This document shows, piece by piece, positions 32,732 through 42,281 of a stretch of 64,000 nucleotides of DNA (position 1 is the stretch's first letter; every line of letters begins with the position of its first letter). The stretch lies in the NCBI GenBank assembly GCA_028284415.1, contig JANQRU010000005.1, positions 248,001 through 312,000 of the forward strand. The letters are read 5' to 3'. A program made the translations under genes and the position numbers. The notes under the pieces were generated by a model. The model made no database searches and was not told the DNA's origin. It worked only from the letters and a program-made list of their open reading frames with translations. Origin of the DNA: Pyrinomonadaceae bacterium. GTDB taxonomy: Bacteria > Acidobacteriota > Blastocatellia > Pyrinomonadales > Pyrinomonadaceae.

Positions 32732-35608
32732 ATGAAACAACAATTTAATAAACCGTTTGGTACAGCTAAAGCTTTAGAACCCAAAGATGAGCATAAACTA
32801 TTTTCTGAAATTGGCTTAGGTGCAACCTTCTTTGACTCAATCCCAAGTGAAATTTTAATCGTGAATCAGAAGGGTGAGATTTACGCTGCTAACGAGAGTT
32901 TTTGCCAAACTTTCGATGTAGAAAGTATTGACCTTTTATCCAGAAATTGGCAAGAGCTTGTTACCTCGGAAAAAAATGAGATTGATGAATTTCTAAAAAA
33001 AGCTTTCAGCCAAAAAAGTTTTAGTTGTGAAATTAAATATAAATTTGATAATCATCAAGATATAGGATTTCATATTGATTCTACTCGCCTGAAAAATGAG
33101 CCAGATTATGTCGCCTTATTTCACAAAAAGTCATCTAAATCTCACTCCATTTCAGATAAAAAAATAGCTTCTTCTATCACACCTAAATCTGAAAATGAAT
33201 CATTTGAATTGCAAGATGAATTTTTTAACCGACTTGTTAAATTTGCACAATGTCCAATTTTCATTGCAGATGAAAATTACAAGCTTAGACTCTTAAATTC
33301 CGGAGCTTATGAGTTTCTTGGTTATGAATCCGGAGAGTTACTAGGAAAAGATATATCCACAATAATATGTCCGACTGATCGCTCACGTTTCGAAGACTTA
33401 AAGAATAATTTAAAAGAAAACTCCCCGAAAGAAATCTCCGGTGAATGGCAGTATTTACGAAAAGACGGCTCTTTGGTTTGGGGAGACAGTTACTCAAGAT
33501 TTTTACCCGAAGGTGTTTTTATTTCTTTTGTAAATGACATTACTGAGAAAAAACAGAAAGTAACAAAAAAGCTTCGGGAATCTGAAGAAGAATATAAAGC
33601 ATTTGTAAAAAACAGTAGCGAAGGAATTTGGTGTTTCGGACTTGATGAGCCATTTTCTACGGAATTACCAATTGAAGAACAAGTTCAAAGGATTTTTGAT
33701 GAGGCTAGAATCCTTAAATGTAATGATGCAATGGCACAAATGTTTGGGTGCAAAGAAGCAAAAGACCTCATAAATAAACACGCTTACGAATTATTAGACC
33801 GCACAAACTCTGTAAATGTAGCTTATTTTCGTTCATTTATTGAATCCGGCTATCAAATAAAAGATGTTGAAAAACATGGTAAAGATGCAAATGGCAATAA
33901 CACTTATTTTTTGAATAACCTGACCGGATTTATCGAAAACGGAAAGTTTGTAAAAGCCTGGGGAACTCAGCGTGACATAACCAAGCTCAAAGAAAATGAA
34001 GAAAGGATTTTACAGTCAGAAGAACGCTACAGAGTATTTATCAAACAAAGCAGTCAAGAGGTCGCTCGCTTCGAATTTAATCCTCCAATGCCTCTAAATT
34101 TATCAATTGAAGAACAAATTAGATATATTCGTGAAAACAGCTATTTGGCTGAGTGTAATCAAGCAATGGCAAAACATTATGGCTTTGAAAATATCTCAGA
34201 TATAATCGGAAAACCTTTTGAATCATTTATAAATTCAGTTGAAGAAAATTCTCTCTTATTGAGTAAATTCATACATTCAGATTATCTGATTAATGACGTT
34301 GAATCTGAAGAAATAGATAATGACGGTAGCGAAAAATACTATCTCAATAATTTAATAGGAATTATTGAGAAAAATAAAATTGTCAGAATGTGGGGTATTC
34401 AGAACAACATAACCCAACTCAAACAAGCCGAAAAAGCCCATCTTGTTGCAGAAAAGCAATTACGACAAGCTCAAAAAATCGAACCAATCGGAAGACTAGC
34501 TGGCGGTATAGCTCATGATTTCAATAACTTTTTAGCAGTCATAATGCTTAATGTTGACATGATCAATATGCAATTGCCCGAAGATGATCCGATGCGTTTT
34601 CGTATCAATGAGATAAAGTCCGTAACAGATAATGCAGCTAAAATGGTCAAGCAGTTACTTGCATTTGGTCGAAAACAGACTCTTCAACCACATCCGATAG
34701 TCTTAAACCAGGTTATCGAAGAATTTTCAAAAGTTTTAGGCACACTGATCGGCGAACACATAGAAATTGAGTTAAATTTAGCTGAAGACTTAGGAGTTTG
34801 CTATGTTGATCCCAATCAAATAACCCAAGTTTTAATGAATCTTGCGGTTAATTCCAGAGATGCAATGACTGATGGCGGAGTTTTGAAAATAGAAACAGAC
34901 AATCTGCTCATTGATGAAAATACATTCAAGCACAAGGCTCAGCCAAAAGGCTCATACATCCAACTTTCAGTTTCTGATAATGGCGTTGGAATGGATAACA
35001 AAACTAAAAAGCATGTTTTTGAGCCATTTTTCACTACTAAAGAAGCCGGAAAAGGAACTGGGCTTGGGTTAGCTACTGTTTACGGTATCATCAAGCAATC
35101 AAAAGGGTTTATCTGGGTTGATAGTAAGTTAGGTGAAGGTACTACATTCAAAGTCCATTTCCCACGCATAGACAAAAGTGCAAAGACTGTTAAATCAGAA
35201 AAGGTTAAGGCAATCCCGAGAGGTAATGAAACCATTCTGTTAGTAGAAGATGAAGAGCAGATCAGACAAGCTGCAAGTGAAGTTTTGAAAGTACTAGGTT
35301 ATGACATTATCGAAGCCCAAAATGGTGATGAAGCACTTGATATTGCGAAAAAATCTGATAAAAAAATACATCTGCTTTTAACAGATGTTGTGATGCCTCG
35401 TATGAACGGGCGAAAACTAGCCGAGAATATGAAGAATATCAATCCTGATATTTCAGTTTTGTTTATGTCAGGCTATACGGATGATATTATTTCGCGTCAT
35501 GGCGTACTAGATGAAAATTTACATTTTCTCGGCAAACCATTTTCACCTATATCTCTCGCCACAAAAGTTAGAGAAGCTCTTGGCACAGAAAGCAAATCTA
35601 CTGAATAG
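32732..35608 (+). CDS. Hybrid histidine kinase with four PAS-like domains and a receiver
   Basis: Cytoplasmic sensor; no membrane helix is visible in its 958 residues. PAS-like segments occupy about 30-140, 170-285, 290-425 and 430-570; the last two are related to each other ('SIEEQIRYIRENSYLAECNQ' versus 'PIEEQVQRIFDEARILKCND') and look duplicated. A HisKA domain has H595 in 'GGIAHDFNN', followed by HATPase boxes 'NLAVNSRDAM', 'DNGVGMD' and 'GTGLGLATVYGI'. A C-terminal receiver (about 830-950) carries D885 in 'LLLTDVVMP'. The signal sensed is unknown. It lies after the flagellar terminator, so a flagellar role is only guessable; it overlaps the next gene's 3' end by 11 bases. Confidence 0.93.
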   Translation: MKQQFNKPFGTAKALEPKDEHKLFSEIGLGATFFDSIPSEILIVNQKGEIYAANESFCQTFDVESIDLLSRNWQELVTSEKNEIDEFLKKAFSQKSFSCEIKYKFDNHQDIGFHIDSTRLKNEPDYVALFHKKSSKSHSISDKKIASSITPKSENESFELQDEFFNRLVKFAQCPIFIADENYKLRLLNSGAYEFLGYESGELLGKDISTIICPTDRSRFEDLKNNLKENSPKEISGEWQYLRKDGSLVWGDSYSRFLPEGVFISFVNDITEKKQKVTKKLRESEEEYKAFVKNSSEGIWCFGLDEPFSTELPIEEQVQRIFDEARILKCNDAMAQMFGCKEAKDLINKHAYELLDRTNSVNVAYFRSFIESGYQIKDVEKHGKDANGNNTYFLNNLTGFIENGKFVKAWGTQRDITKLKENEERILQSEERYRVFIKQSSQEVARFEFNPPMPLNLSIEEQIRYIRENSYLAECNQAMAKHYGFENISDIIGKPFESFINSVEENSLLLSKFIHSDYLINDVESEEIDNDGSEKYYLNNLIGIIEKNKIVRMWGIQNNITQLKQAEKAHLVAEKQLRQAQKIEPIGRLAGGIAHDFNNFLAVIMLNVDMINMQLPEDDPMRFRINEIKSVTDNAAKMVKQLLAFGRKQTLQPHPIVLNQVIEEFSKVLGTLIGEHIEIELNLAEDLGVCYVDPNQITQVLMNLAVNSRDAMTDGGVLKIETDNLLIDENTFKHKAQPKGSYIQLSVSDNGVGMDNKTKKHVFEPFFTTKEAGKGTGLGLATVYGIIKQSKGFIWVDSKLGEGTTFKVHFPRIDKSAKTVKSEKVKAIPRGNETILLVEDEEQIRQAASEVLKVLGYDIIEAQNGDEALDIAKKSDKKIHLLLTDVVMPRMNGRKLAENMKNINPDISVLFMSGYTDDIISRHGVLDENLHFLGKPFSPISLATKVREALGTESKSTE

Positions 35609-35852
35609 TTGCAGGCAGTAAAGAACCTTTTGGATCAGAGGCAATGGCAATTCCATCTTCTATTGCTCCAAGCATTCCGTGAAAAACAATTTCACCTTCG
35701 TCTAAAACAACGATGACGTCACCAGGACTGACTTTGCTCTGGTCAACTTCAAATTTTATAACCGTGGCGTTTCCATTAGTTTGTTCGACTGATTCGTAAT
35801 CAAAACTTTTCGATTCAAAACTAAGCGTCTGTGTAAATGATACTTCTGACAT
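35598..35852 (-). CDS. Small acidic protein of unknown function
   Basis: 84 residues with no family I recognise. It is acidic and predicted beta-rich, with a turn-rich middle 'KVSPGDVIVVLDEGEIVFHG' and many Gly-Asp/Glu pairs. There is no signal peptide, membrane segment or cysteine. The beta pattern with 'PGDVIVVLD' suggests a small barrel-like fold, but this is only a guess. Its 3' end overlaps the convergent hybrid kinase by 11 bases, and it lies 37 bases before the EEP gene on the same strand, so they may form one transcript. Confidence 0.6.
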   Translation of the reverse strand: MSEVSFTQTLSFESKSFDYESVEQTNGNATVIKFEVDQSKVSPGDVIVVLDEGEIVFHGMLGAIEDGIAIASDPKGSLLPATIQ

Positions 35853-35889
35853 ATTCTAAAAATTACTCCTAAAAATTATTGATTTGAGT

Positions 35890-37089
35890 TTATCGTTTCG
35901 GTAAAACAAAGTCCAAAGCAATTGCATCGTGATCAGAAAGCGGTGTTCCATCTCCGTTTGTTAAATTCCCGATTGTCCTAGGCTCTGAATTTGGTGCAAG
36001 TTCAATTCTACGTCCGAAAAACCAATCTAATCGCAACGAAAACTTTCCGCCGACTCTTCTTGAAGCCCAAAAAATAAAAGGAAAACACCAAGCCGGAACC
36101 CAATCGCCTAAATTCGTATTATAAGCGGCGTTTTCCATATCGTAGTGCAGAGTACCAACGCCATATTCATTAAATTGCCGATATTCGTAACCGTAGTTTC
36201 CAAATTCCTCAAAAAGTCCCCGTTCAAATTTTCTATCAGGATGTGGATAATGATTTTTGACGACATTATTTACGCCCATTAAGACACGATGCCAAAATCC
36301 TAAAATTGCACGTGTGGCATTCTGTGCATTATAAGTCGTTGTATTGAAGTCACCGCCGATAATCGTCGGCATACGCGGCAAAGTTTCTAAATGCCTAATT
36401 ATCAATTCCGCCTGAAGTTCTCGATGTTTGCGTGAACAATGAACATCCAAATGAACTGTTAACGCACGAAAAGTTCCGAGCGGATGCTCTACATCGGCAA
36501 CCAAAGCACGTAAATATCCAAGCCTTTTTTCCTTGCCGATCATTTTATCTTTCCCATTTGGCAAAGGAATCGCATGGACATTTTTTAAAGGATATTTTGA
36601 AAACATTGCCAGTCCGTGAATAGACTGTTTATTTTCTCCTTTAACTTCTGATTCAACCCCGCTTCCCTTCTGTAAAGCTATATAGACGGGAGCAAATGCA
36701 TAATTGAGATTTAAAGACTTGGCAATTTCCTGTGCGACAAATAAATTATCGCTCCGAGCCATTCCGTGATCGAGTTCCGTTAGCAAATATAAATCTTTAT
36801 CACGCAAATCTTCGTGATTTTTGAGCTTACCAATAATTCCATCCAAGAAACTTCCTCGTTCAATGTTCCATGCCGCAACACTTACAGAATCTACATTTTT
36901 CTCATCATCACCTTCTGCAAAATTTTCTTGCACGATAGAATTGAGAATATCTACAACTTTCGATTCAATTTTTTTGTAAGCAGGAGATTTTTCTGCTTCG
37001 TGGATTGATTCAAATTCAAGAAGTTCGGGAAAGTATTGATTTAAATCATGCTCCAAAACTTCGGGGTCTGTTTTTACTTTTACTGCCAT
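35890..37089 (-). CDS. Endonuclease/exonuclease/phosphatase (EEP) family protein
   Basis: Member of the DNase I-like phosphoesterase superfamily; substrate unknown (nucleic acid, inositol phosphate or lipid head group are all possible). Motifs seen: 'VAAWNIERG' near residue 70, 'LLTELDHGMARS', 'ALTVHLDVHCSRKHRELQ', 'IIGGDFNTT' and the terminal 'LSDHDAIALDF', covering the Asn, Glu, Asp/Asn and Asp-His catalytic positions. No signal peptide. The ATG at 37089 gives 399 residues; a TTG at 37131 could add 14. The N-terminal 65 residues are not part of the domain. Confidence 0.85.
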   Translation of the reverse strand: MAVKVKTDPEVLEHDLNQYFPELLEFESIHEAEKSPAYKKIESKVVDILNSIVQENFAEGDDEKNVDSVSVAAWNIERGSFLDGIIGKLKNHEDLRDKDLYLLTELDHGMARSDNLFVAQEIAKSLNLNYAFAPVYIALQKGSGVESEVKGENKQSIHGLAMFSKYPLKNVHAIPLPNGKDKMIGKEKRLGYLRALVADVEHPLGTFRALTVHLDVHCSRKHRELQAELIIRHLETLPRMPTIIGGDFNTTTYNAQNATRAILGFWHRVLMGVNNVVKNHYPHPDRKFERGLFEEFGNYGYEYRQFNEYGVGTLHYDMENAAYNTNLGDWVPAWCFPFIFWASRRVGGKFSLRLDWFFGRRIELAPNSEPRTIGNLTNGDGTPLSDHDAIALDFVLPKR

Positions 37090-37147
37090 ATCGAAAACAG
37101 AAAGTTTAAGATATTCAATAAAAAATGACAAAACGCTGTTTTCGAAT

Positions 37148-38206
37148 TTATTTAGTTTTTTTTAATGTTCCAATTACTTCAAAATGATTCAAGTTAGTGA
37201 GCAATTTATTAAAAAAGATACTATCCCATTCATCTTCAAACTTTTTGTTTTTGCCTTCTTTTTTGTAAATTGACTGAATTAAATCAATAAATCTGTTGCG
37301 GTGTATCTGAATCTTTTCTAAAGTCTTTTGGCGAATATATTCCTGAGGTATTTCCTTACTAAGTGCATTTTTAACTCCATTCTTCACAGCATCCGGATCG
37401 GGCTCAACAGTTTCAACATACTCTTCATCGAAAAATACATCCCTTCCACCTCTGCTGGGTGTAGTTACAACAGGAAGTCCACAAAGCAAATACTGCATAC
37501 TCGCATACATTGCTCCTTCTTCTTCAGAAAGGCAAAGTCCAGTTTTGCAAGAATTAATGGCTTTGTTTAACTCTCTGGTGTTGAGCTTTTTATATTCATT
37601 GTTTTTTGTAAGATTAAAAAGGTGTGCTTTGTCACTAAAAAAGTTTATTTGTTGATTTATATATTCTTTATCATCGCCGGGAATAAAATAGAAAAGTAAA
37701 GCAAGATTTTCTACCTTTTTTGCTAAATCATGCCTTTTCCAAACACTTAATCTTGAATCATATAAAGCATCAAACTTCTTATTAGTTTGTTGTAGAGGAT
37801 AGAAGATTCTCTCATCAACAAAACAATTATGATTGCAGAAAATGCCTCTTAATCCGAAGTCTTCAAACATTTCCAATTGTTTTTTAGTGTTGCATAAATG
37901 TATGAATTGAAATCTTTTATAAGTCCTCAATAAAAAACGCTGTAAGGACTTAACCTGAAGTATATTTTCTTTCGTTTCTGCGTATCCTCCCCAGTTCCAA
38001 ACTAGATAAACCCTTTCTTCTTTCAAAAAATCAAACAATATTTTGTAAGAGTTTTTTGTAGAATCAATTCCAAATGGAAATAAAGGAATGTGCAAAACAA
38101 CAGGGTCTTTGGAGATTACAAAGTATGGAGCGATATGCCTTTGGTGAAGCTTAGAAAACCTTGTACTCCACAATGTCCTTTTATCCATTTTTTTAGCTTC
38201 TTTCAT
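37148..38206 (-). CDS. Glycosyltransferase (GT4-like), probable
   Basis: 352-residue soluble protein with the C-terminal pattern of a GT-B glycosyltransferase: 'GLCLSEEEGAMYASMQYLLC' (E-x7-E nucleotide-sugar motif region) followed by 'GLPVVTTPSRGGRD' and 'VETVEPDPDAV'. The N-terminal half is less typical, with 'FIHLCNTKKQLEMFEDFGLR' and 'FCNHNCFVDE'. Substrate unknown; presumably surface glycan. It overlaps the stop of the upstream, shorter paralogue by 14 bases, so the two are co-translated. Named by motif only. Confidence 0.72.
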   Translation of the reverse strand: MKEAKKMDKRTLWSTRFSKLHQRHIAPYFVISKDPVVLHIPLFPFGIDSTKNSYKILFDFLKEERVYLVWNWGGYAETKENILQVKSLQRFLLRTYKRFQFIHLCNTKKQLEMFEDFGLRGIFCNHNCFVDERIFYPLQQTNKKFDALYDSRLSVWKRHDLAKKVENLALLFYFIPGDDKEYINQQINFFSDKAHLFNLTKNNEYKKLNTRELNKAINSCKTGLCLSEEEGAMYASMQYLLCGLPVVTTPSRGGRDVFFDEEYVETVEPDPDAVKNGVKNALSKEIPQEYIRQKTLEKIQIHRNRFIDLIQSIYKKEGKNKKFEDEWDSIFFNKLLTNLNHFEVIGTLKKTK

Positions 38207-38636
38207 TGTCTTTCAGCTTTTCTGCAATAGATTTTCTAAATCCCTCTTTTTCTTGATCAATAAAGCAATTATGATTACAGAGAATAGACTCTAAATTTTC
38301 TTCTTCAAATTTATTTACCTGCTCAAATGTGTTACACAAATGGAAATTCTTAACATTCGAAAATTCCGCTTTTAAAGTGATTTCTGTATTCTTTATTTCT
38401 TTAACTAACTCCCTCGACTCTGCAAACCCTCCCCGTGAATGTAGAAGATAAATATTTTCATCTGTGAAATACTTCAAAAAGACTCGAAAGTTTTCAGCAA
38501 ATCCTGTAATATTATCTAGAAAGTGTTCGGCGTAAATAACAATCGGCTCACAAGAAATAATCGAATAATTTCCTGCATGCCTTGCCCAAAGCTTATAGAA
38601 GTTTTTAATTTTTTGTTGATCGGCTTTACAAATCAT
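38193..38636 (-). CDS. Truncated paralogue of the neighbouring glycosyltransferase N-terminal half
   Basis: 147 residues matching only the N-terminal half of the next gene: both share 'FHLCNT' / 'IHLCNT', a 'KFEEENLESILCNHNCFIDQ' block equal to 'MFEDFGLRGIFCNHNCFVDE', and a 'SRGGFAES' / 'NWGGYAET' motif. The nucleotide-sugar domain is missing and the frame ends cleanly, with the downstream ATG overlapping the stop. It could be a functional acceptor-binding or regulatory partner, or a decaying duplicate. The divergent operon starts 61 bases away. Confidence 0.68.
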   Translation of the reverse strand: MICKADQQKIKNFYKLWARHAGNYSIISCEPIVIYAEHFLDNITGFAENFRVFLKYFTDENIYLLHSRGGFAESRELVKEIKNTEITLKAEFSNVKNFHLCNTFEQVNKFEEENLESILCNHNCFIDQEKEGFRKSIAEKLKDNERS

Positions 38637-38697
38637 GAAAGCGAGACTAGATATATAGAACTTCTACCTTAAATTAAGTTAAAATCACTCTATAAAA

Positions 38698-39402
38698 ATG
38701 AGCCAAAAAATTCAAAAAGAATTGGTAAGTGTAATAATCCCGACATATAACGGAGAGGAGTTTATTGAAGAAACCCTTGAAAGTGTATTTTCTCAGACAT
38801 ATAAAAACTTTGAGGTAATCATCATTGATGACGGTTCTTCAGACAACACAAGAAAAATTATTAAAGAATATGATAAGCCCTTAAATCATTATTTTCAGCA
38901 AAATCTCGGAGCAGGTGCCGCAAGAAATCTCGGTGTTGCTCGTTCAAAGGGAGAATTTATTGCATTTTTGGATCATGATGATTATTGGACACCAACCAAG
39001 TTGGAAAGACAGATTTCTGTTTTGAAATCAAAATCCGATGTTGATGCCGTGGTCGGTTTTGTAAAAAATGTCGCACAAAAAGATTGGCATTCGATCAAAA
39101 AAGATAATTCTACCTCGCTAGACAATGCTCTTTCTGCTTTAATTCCCAGCGTTATGTTTTTGAGAAGAGATGCTTTTTCTAAAGTTGGAGAGTTTGAAAC
39201 TAAAACAAAGATTGGCGAGGTAATTGATTGGTTTGTTCGTGCAAAAGAAAATGGTTTGAACATAGCATCCCTTGATGAAATTCTCGTCTTTCGTAGGATT
39301 CACAACACAAACAATGGAATTTTGCATAAGGATTTTAAGAAAGACTATTTACGAGTTTTGAAAAGATCTATAGATCGCCGAAGAGCCGCTAAAGAAATAT
39401 AA
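38698..39402 (+). CDS. Family 2 glycosyltransferase (copy A)
   Basis: Inverting GT-A glycosyltransferase, 234 residues: 'VSVIIPTYNGEEFIEETLES' at the N-terminus, 'VIIIDDGSSDNT' (nucleotide binding), 'GAGAARNLGVARSKGEFIAF' and 'LDHDDYW' (the metal-binding DxD position). The C-terminal half has 'AFSKVGEFETKTKIGEVIDW' acceptor region and 'RRIHNTNNGILHKD'. No membrane helices. The adjacent nucleotidyltransferase starts on the next base (39403). The pair is repeated in the same order at 40570-42281. Confidence 0.92.
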   Translation: MSQKIQKELVSVIIPTYNGEEFIEETLESVFSQTYKNFEVIIIDDGSSDNTRKIIKEYDKPLNHYFQQNLGAGAARNLGVARSKGEFIAFLDHDDYWTPTKLERQISVLKSKSDVDAVVGFVKNVAQKDWHSIKKDNSTSLDNALSALIPSVMFLRRDAFSKVGEFETKTKIGEVIDWFVRAKENGLNIASLDEILVFRRIHNTNNGILHKDFKKDYLRVLKRSIDRRRAAKEI

Positions 39403-40557
39403 ATGCTAATTAAGCTCCCCCAAAAACTACAATGGATTCCAGACGAAGGTCAGAAGTTGTTACTGAATACAGCCTTATTTGAGAATAATAAAGGAGTTAG
39501 CTCTTGGAATAGCTTAAGTGAATCTTTATCGTTAGAAACCTCAGATTTAGCCACACAAAGATTGTTTCCATTGATTTATGAAAATCTAAGAAAACAAAAT
39601 GTTGATAATGCTACAACTCAAAAGCTAAAAATCTTTCATCGAAAGACATTCTTTGAAAATCAAAAACTCATTGCCAAAACAGAAGAAACTCTGAAAATAC
39701 TTTCTCAAGCAAATATTCAAACAATTGTTCTCAAAGGTTTAGCTTTAAGCAAACTGTATTACCGCTCAGAAGCCCTTCGCCCGATGAGTGACATTGATTT
39801 ACTTATTAAAAAAGAGGATTTCAGCAATGCAAAAGAAGTTCTTAACAAAAATGGTTGGGAAGTGACTGAAGAAAATCTTCCCTTACACATAGAAATTGCA
39901 CCATCTTGTCAGTTTATTTATCAGCATGACAATTCTGAGCTTGATCTGCATTGGCAGATTATGCGTGATTGCCAATATGCAAATAAAACCGATTATTTAT
40001 GGAAAGAAGCCGTTCCAATAAGAATTGGAACTCAAAAATCTTTTACTTTATCCCCGACACATCAGTTCTTCCATATCTGCTGGCACGGTGCCAGATATAA
40101 TGACGTGCCACCGATTCGTTGGATAGCAGATGCAGTTTTTATTTTGCGTCAAGATGAAAATAAAATTGATTGGGATAGTTTCTTAAAACTTGCTGAACTA
40201 CATAAAGTAAGCATTCCTTTGTATATTGCACTTGAGTATTTGAAGGAAAACTATTTTTCTTCAATCCCAAGTGAAGCTATAGAAAAACTAAAGAATATTC
40301 CGACCACTAAATTTCAACAAAGAGTGCAAAGTTTTCATATGACTAAAACAACCGAATGGACTTTTCGCCGAATCTTGAAAGAATTAGTTTTTCAATATCA
40401 AGGATTATCAAACAGCACCGATCTGAAACCTAAGTATTTGGCTTATTTGAAGTATCTGCAATATCACTTGGGAGTAAAATCCTACTGGCAAATACCTTCA
40501 AAATTTATGATACAAGCATTTCAGCATTTTATTTTAAAACAACAAAAAACATCGTAA
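39403..40557 (+). CDS. PF14907-type nucleotidyltransferase family protein (copy A)
   Basis: 384 residues resembling the uncharacterised nucleotidyltransferase family PF14907: 'TIVLKGLALSKLYYRSEALR' then 'PMSDIDLLIKKED' (polymerase-beta-like GS/DxD motif), 'ELDLHWQI' and 'FFHICWHGARYNDVPPIRWI'. The motifs DIDL plus LDLHW are intact, so it is likely catalytic, but donor and acceptor are unknown. In other bacteria such proteins occur with PqqD/HprK-like genes, as they do here at 44865-47084. Directly abuts the glycosyltransferase upstream. Confidence 0.82.
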   Translation: MLIKLPQKLQWIPDEGQKLLLNTALFENNKGVSSWNSLSESLSLETSDLATQRLFPLIYENLRKQNVDNATTQKLKIFHRKTFFENQKLIAKTEETLKILSQANIQTIVLKGLALSKLYYRSEALRPMSDIDLLIKKEDFSNAKEVLNKNGWEVTEENLPLHIEIAPSCQFIYQHDNSELDLHWQIMRDCQYANKTDYLWKEAVPIRIGTQKSFTLSPTHQFFHICWHGARYNDVPPIRWIADAVFILRQDENKIDWDSFLKLAELHKVSIPLYIALEYLKENYFSSIPSEAIEKLKNIPTTKFQQRVQSFHMTKTTEWTFRRILKELVFQYQGLSNSTDLKPKYLAYLKYLQYHLGVKSYWQIPSKFMIQAFQHFILKQQKTS

Positions 40558-40569
40558 ATAATTTTTTTT

Positions 40570-41256
40570 ATGAACGACCCAAAAGTAAGCGTAGGAATAA
40601 CTGTAAAGAACGGCGAAAAATATATTGCCGATGCAATTGAAAGTATTCTTCAGCAGGAATATGAACCTCACGAAATTTTGATTGTTGATGATTATTCAAC
40701 CGACGAAACTGTAAAAATCGCACAATCATTTCCGAAAGTGAAAATTTTAGAACGGAACGGAACAGGAATTGGAAACGGCTGGAACACAGCAATTAAAAAT
40801 GCTACCGGAGATTTAATTGCTTTTCTGACACACGATGATTTATGGACAAAAGATAAGCTAAAACTTCAGGTGGATTTTTTGGCTAAAAATCCCGAAATAA
40901 TTTATGTTGTCAGTCATTTAGAATATTTTCTTGAGGATGAAAATTATATTCCTTCAGGCTTTCGTGAAGAATTATTGACACAGACTCCCGTGGCATTGAC
41001 GCCTCATTCAATTCTTGCCCGAAAAAATGTATTTGAAACTGTTGGCTTGTTCGATGAAGATCTAACGACGGGCGAAGATTTGGATTGGTTCTCAAGAGCC
41101 AAAGACTTAAACGTTTCCTATGGCATAATACCTAAAGTTTTGTTAAAAGTTCGTGTTCATCATACAAACACAAGTTTGCATGCAAAAGAAAACAATCAAA
41201 ATATGCTCCAAATCCTCAAGGCTTCTATTGAAAGAAAGAAACGTGCTGGAAAATGA
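40570..41256 (+). CDS. Family 2 glycosyltransferase (copy B)
   Basis: 228-residue GT-A glycosyltransferase with 'VSVGITVKNGEKYIADAIES', 'ILIVDDYSTDETV' and 'IAFLTHDDLW' as DxD position. C-terminal 'VFETVGLFDEDLTTGEDLDW' and 'RVHHTNTSLHAKENNQNMLQ' match copy A's layout ('RRIHNTNNGILHKD'), so copies A and B are paralogues of the same sub-type. The next gene's start overlaps its stop (ATGA). Substrate unknown. Confidence 0.92.
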   Translation: MNDPKVSVGITVKNGEKYIADAIESILQQEYEPHEILIVDDYSTDETVKIAQSFPKVKILERNGTGIGNGWNTAIKNATGDLIAFLTHDDLWTKDKLKLQVDFLAKNPEIIYVVSHLEYFLEDENYIPSGFREELLTQTPVALTPHSILARKNVFETVGLFDEDLTTGEDLDWFSRAKDLNVSYGIIPKVLLKVRVHHTNTSLHAKENNQNMLQILKASIERKKRAGK

Positions 41257-42281
41257 TGACCGACTTCGCAATAGAAAAGCTTCTACTTAAATCAGCCTTG
41301 CTTGATTCAAAAACTGCGTATGAATCATTCATAAGATGGGAGCAAAATGTTGATTTTGAAGAAATAAGCTCAGATTCTTATTTCTTATTGCCCGTAGTTT
41401 ACAAAAATCTCAAAGAACTAATTTCTGAAAGCAGATTGTTTCCACGAATAAAAGGAGTTTACAAAAAGACCTGGCTGGAAAACCAACTGAGAATCCCAAA
41501 ACTCGAACAAATTTTTAACGAATTTAATAACAAAAGTATAGATTATGTCGTCTTGAACAACGGGTTTGATGTCTGGAATCAAAATAATGATATTGCAACA
41601 TTTTCTCTTGCAGGCTTCGAGATTTTAATAAAGCCGAAAGATTCAAAAAAAATGACCACTATACTTCAAGAGATTGGCTGGACTAGGAGTGATAAAAATC
41701 TGTTTCCTTATGATTTTATAAACTTTAATTACAAGAATCAGTTTGCAGTAAATATTTTTTGGCAGATGGATTTTTTTGCTAAAGATGTCTGGGAAAACTC
41801 AACAACCTCTAAGCTAAATAATGTTTCGATCAAGAAGTTTTCATCATCTGACCAAATTTTATACTTGTGTAGAAATACGAACTATTTAACCCGTCAAAGC
41901 TTTTTGGTAAATTCAGTTCTGGAAAACGACCAAGACTTTAATTGGGATAAAATAACTACTAAAGCAAATATATTAAATTTAAGTAGTAATCTGCTACAGA
42001 TTTTAGAATGTTTAAAAGAATGCTCAAATCTCAAAATTCCACAGGATGTTATTTCTAAACTTTCAACAAACACCTTAGAAGAGTTAAAGCCTAACAAAAT
42101 CAGATTAGCATCCGCGTACAAATCTTTACGCAGGACATATTTGAGAAATTGTTCCGCTGAAAGAACAAAACCAACCGAGACGGGATTTATTAAATTTTTG
42201 TGCAGACATTGGGGTGTCAATTCGGTTTTTGCTTTGCCTTGGCAAATTGGAAAGCGTTTTTACAGACAGATTAACAACTAA
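41253..42281 (+). CDS. Degenerate PF14907-type nucleotidyltransferase paralogue (copy B)
   Basis: 342 residues, aligned end to end with the protein at 39403: 'VVLNNGFDVWNQNNDIA' sits where copy A has 'IVLKGLALSKLYYRSEA', 'LAGFEILIKPKDSKKM' replaces 'PMSDIDLLIKKEDFSNA', and the C-terminus 'CRHWGVNSVFALPWQI' equals 'QYHLGVKSYWQIPSKF'. The catalytic Asp pair (DID) has become GFE and the later LDLHW motif is VNIFW, so it is probably not an active transferase. Likely a partner or pseudoenzyme. It overlaps copy B glycosyltransferase by 4 bases and abuts the ABC permease. Confidence 0.72.
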   Translation: MMTDFAIEKLLLKSALLDSKTAYESFIRWEQNVDFEEISSDSYFLLPVVYKNLKELISESRLFPRIKGVYKKTWLENQLRIPKLEQIFNEFNNKSIDYVVLNNGFDVWNQNNDIATFSLAGFEILIKPKDSKKMTTILQEIGWTRSDKNLFPYDFINFNYKNQFAVNIFWQMDFFAKDVWENSTTSKLNNVSIKKFSSSDQILYLCRNTNYLTRQSFLVNSVLENDQDFNWDKITTKANILNLSSNLLQILECLKECSNLKIPQDVISKLSTNTLEELKPNKIRLASAYKSLRRTYLRNCSAERTKPTETGFIKFLCRHWGVNSVFALPWQIGKRFYRQINN

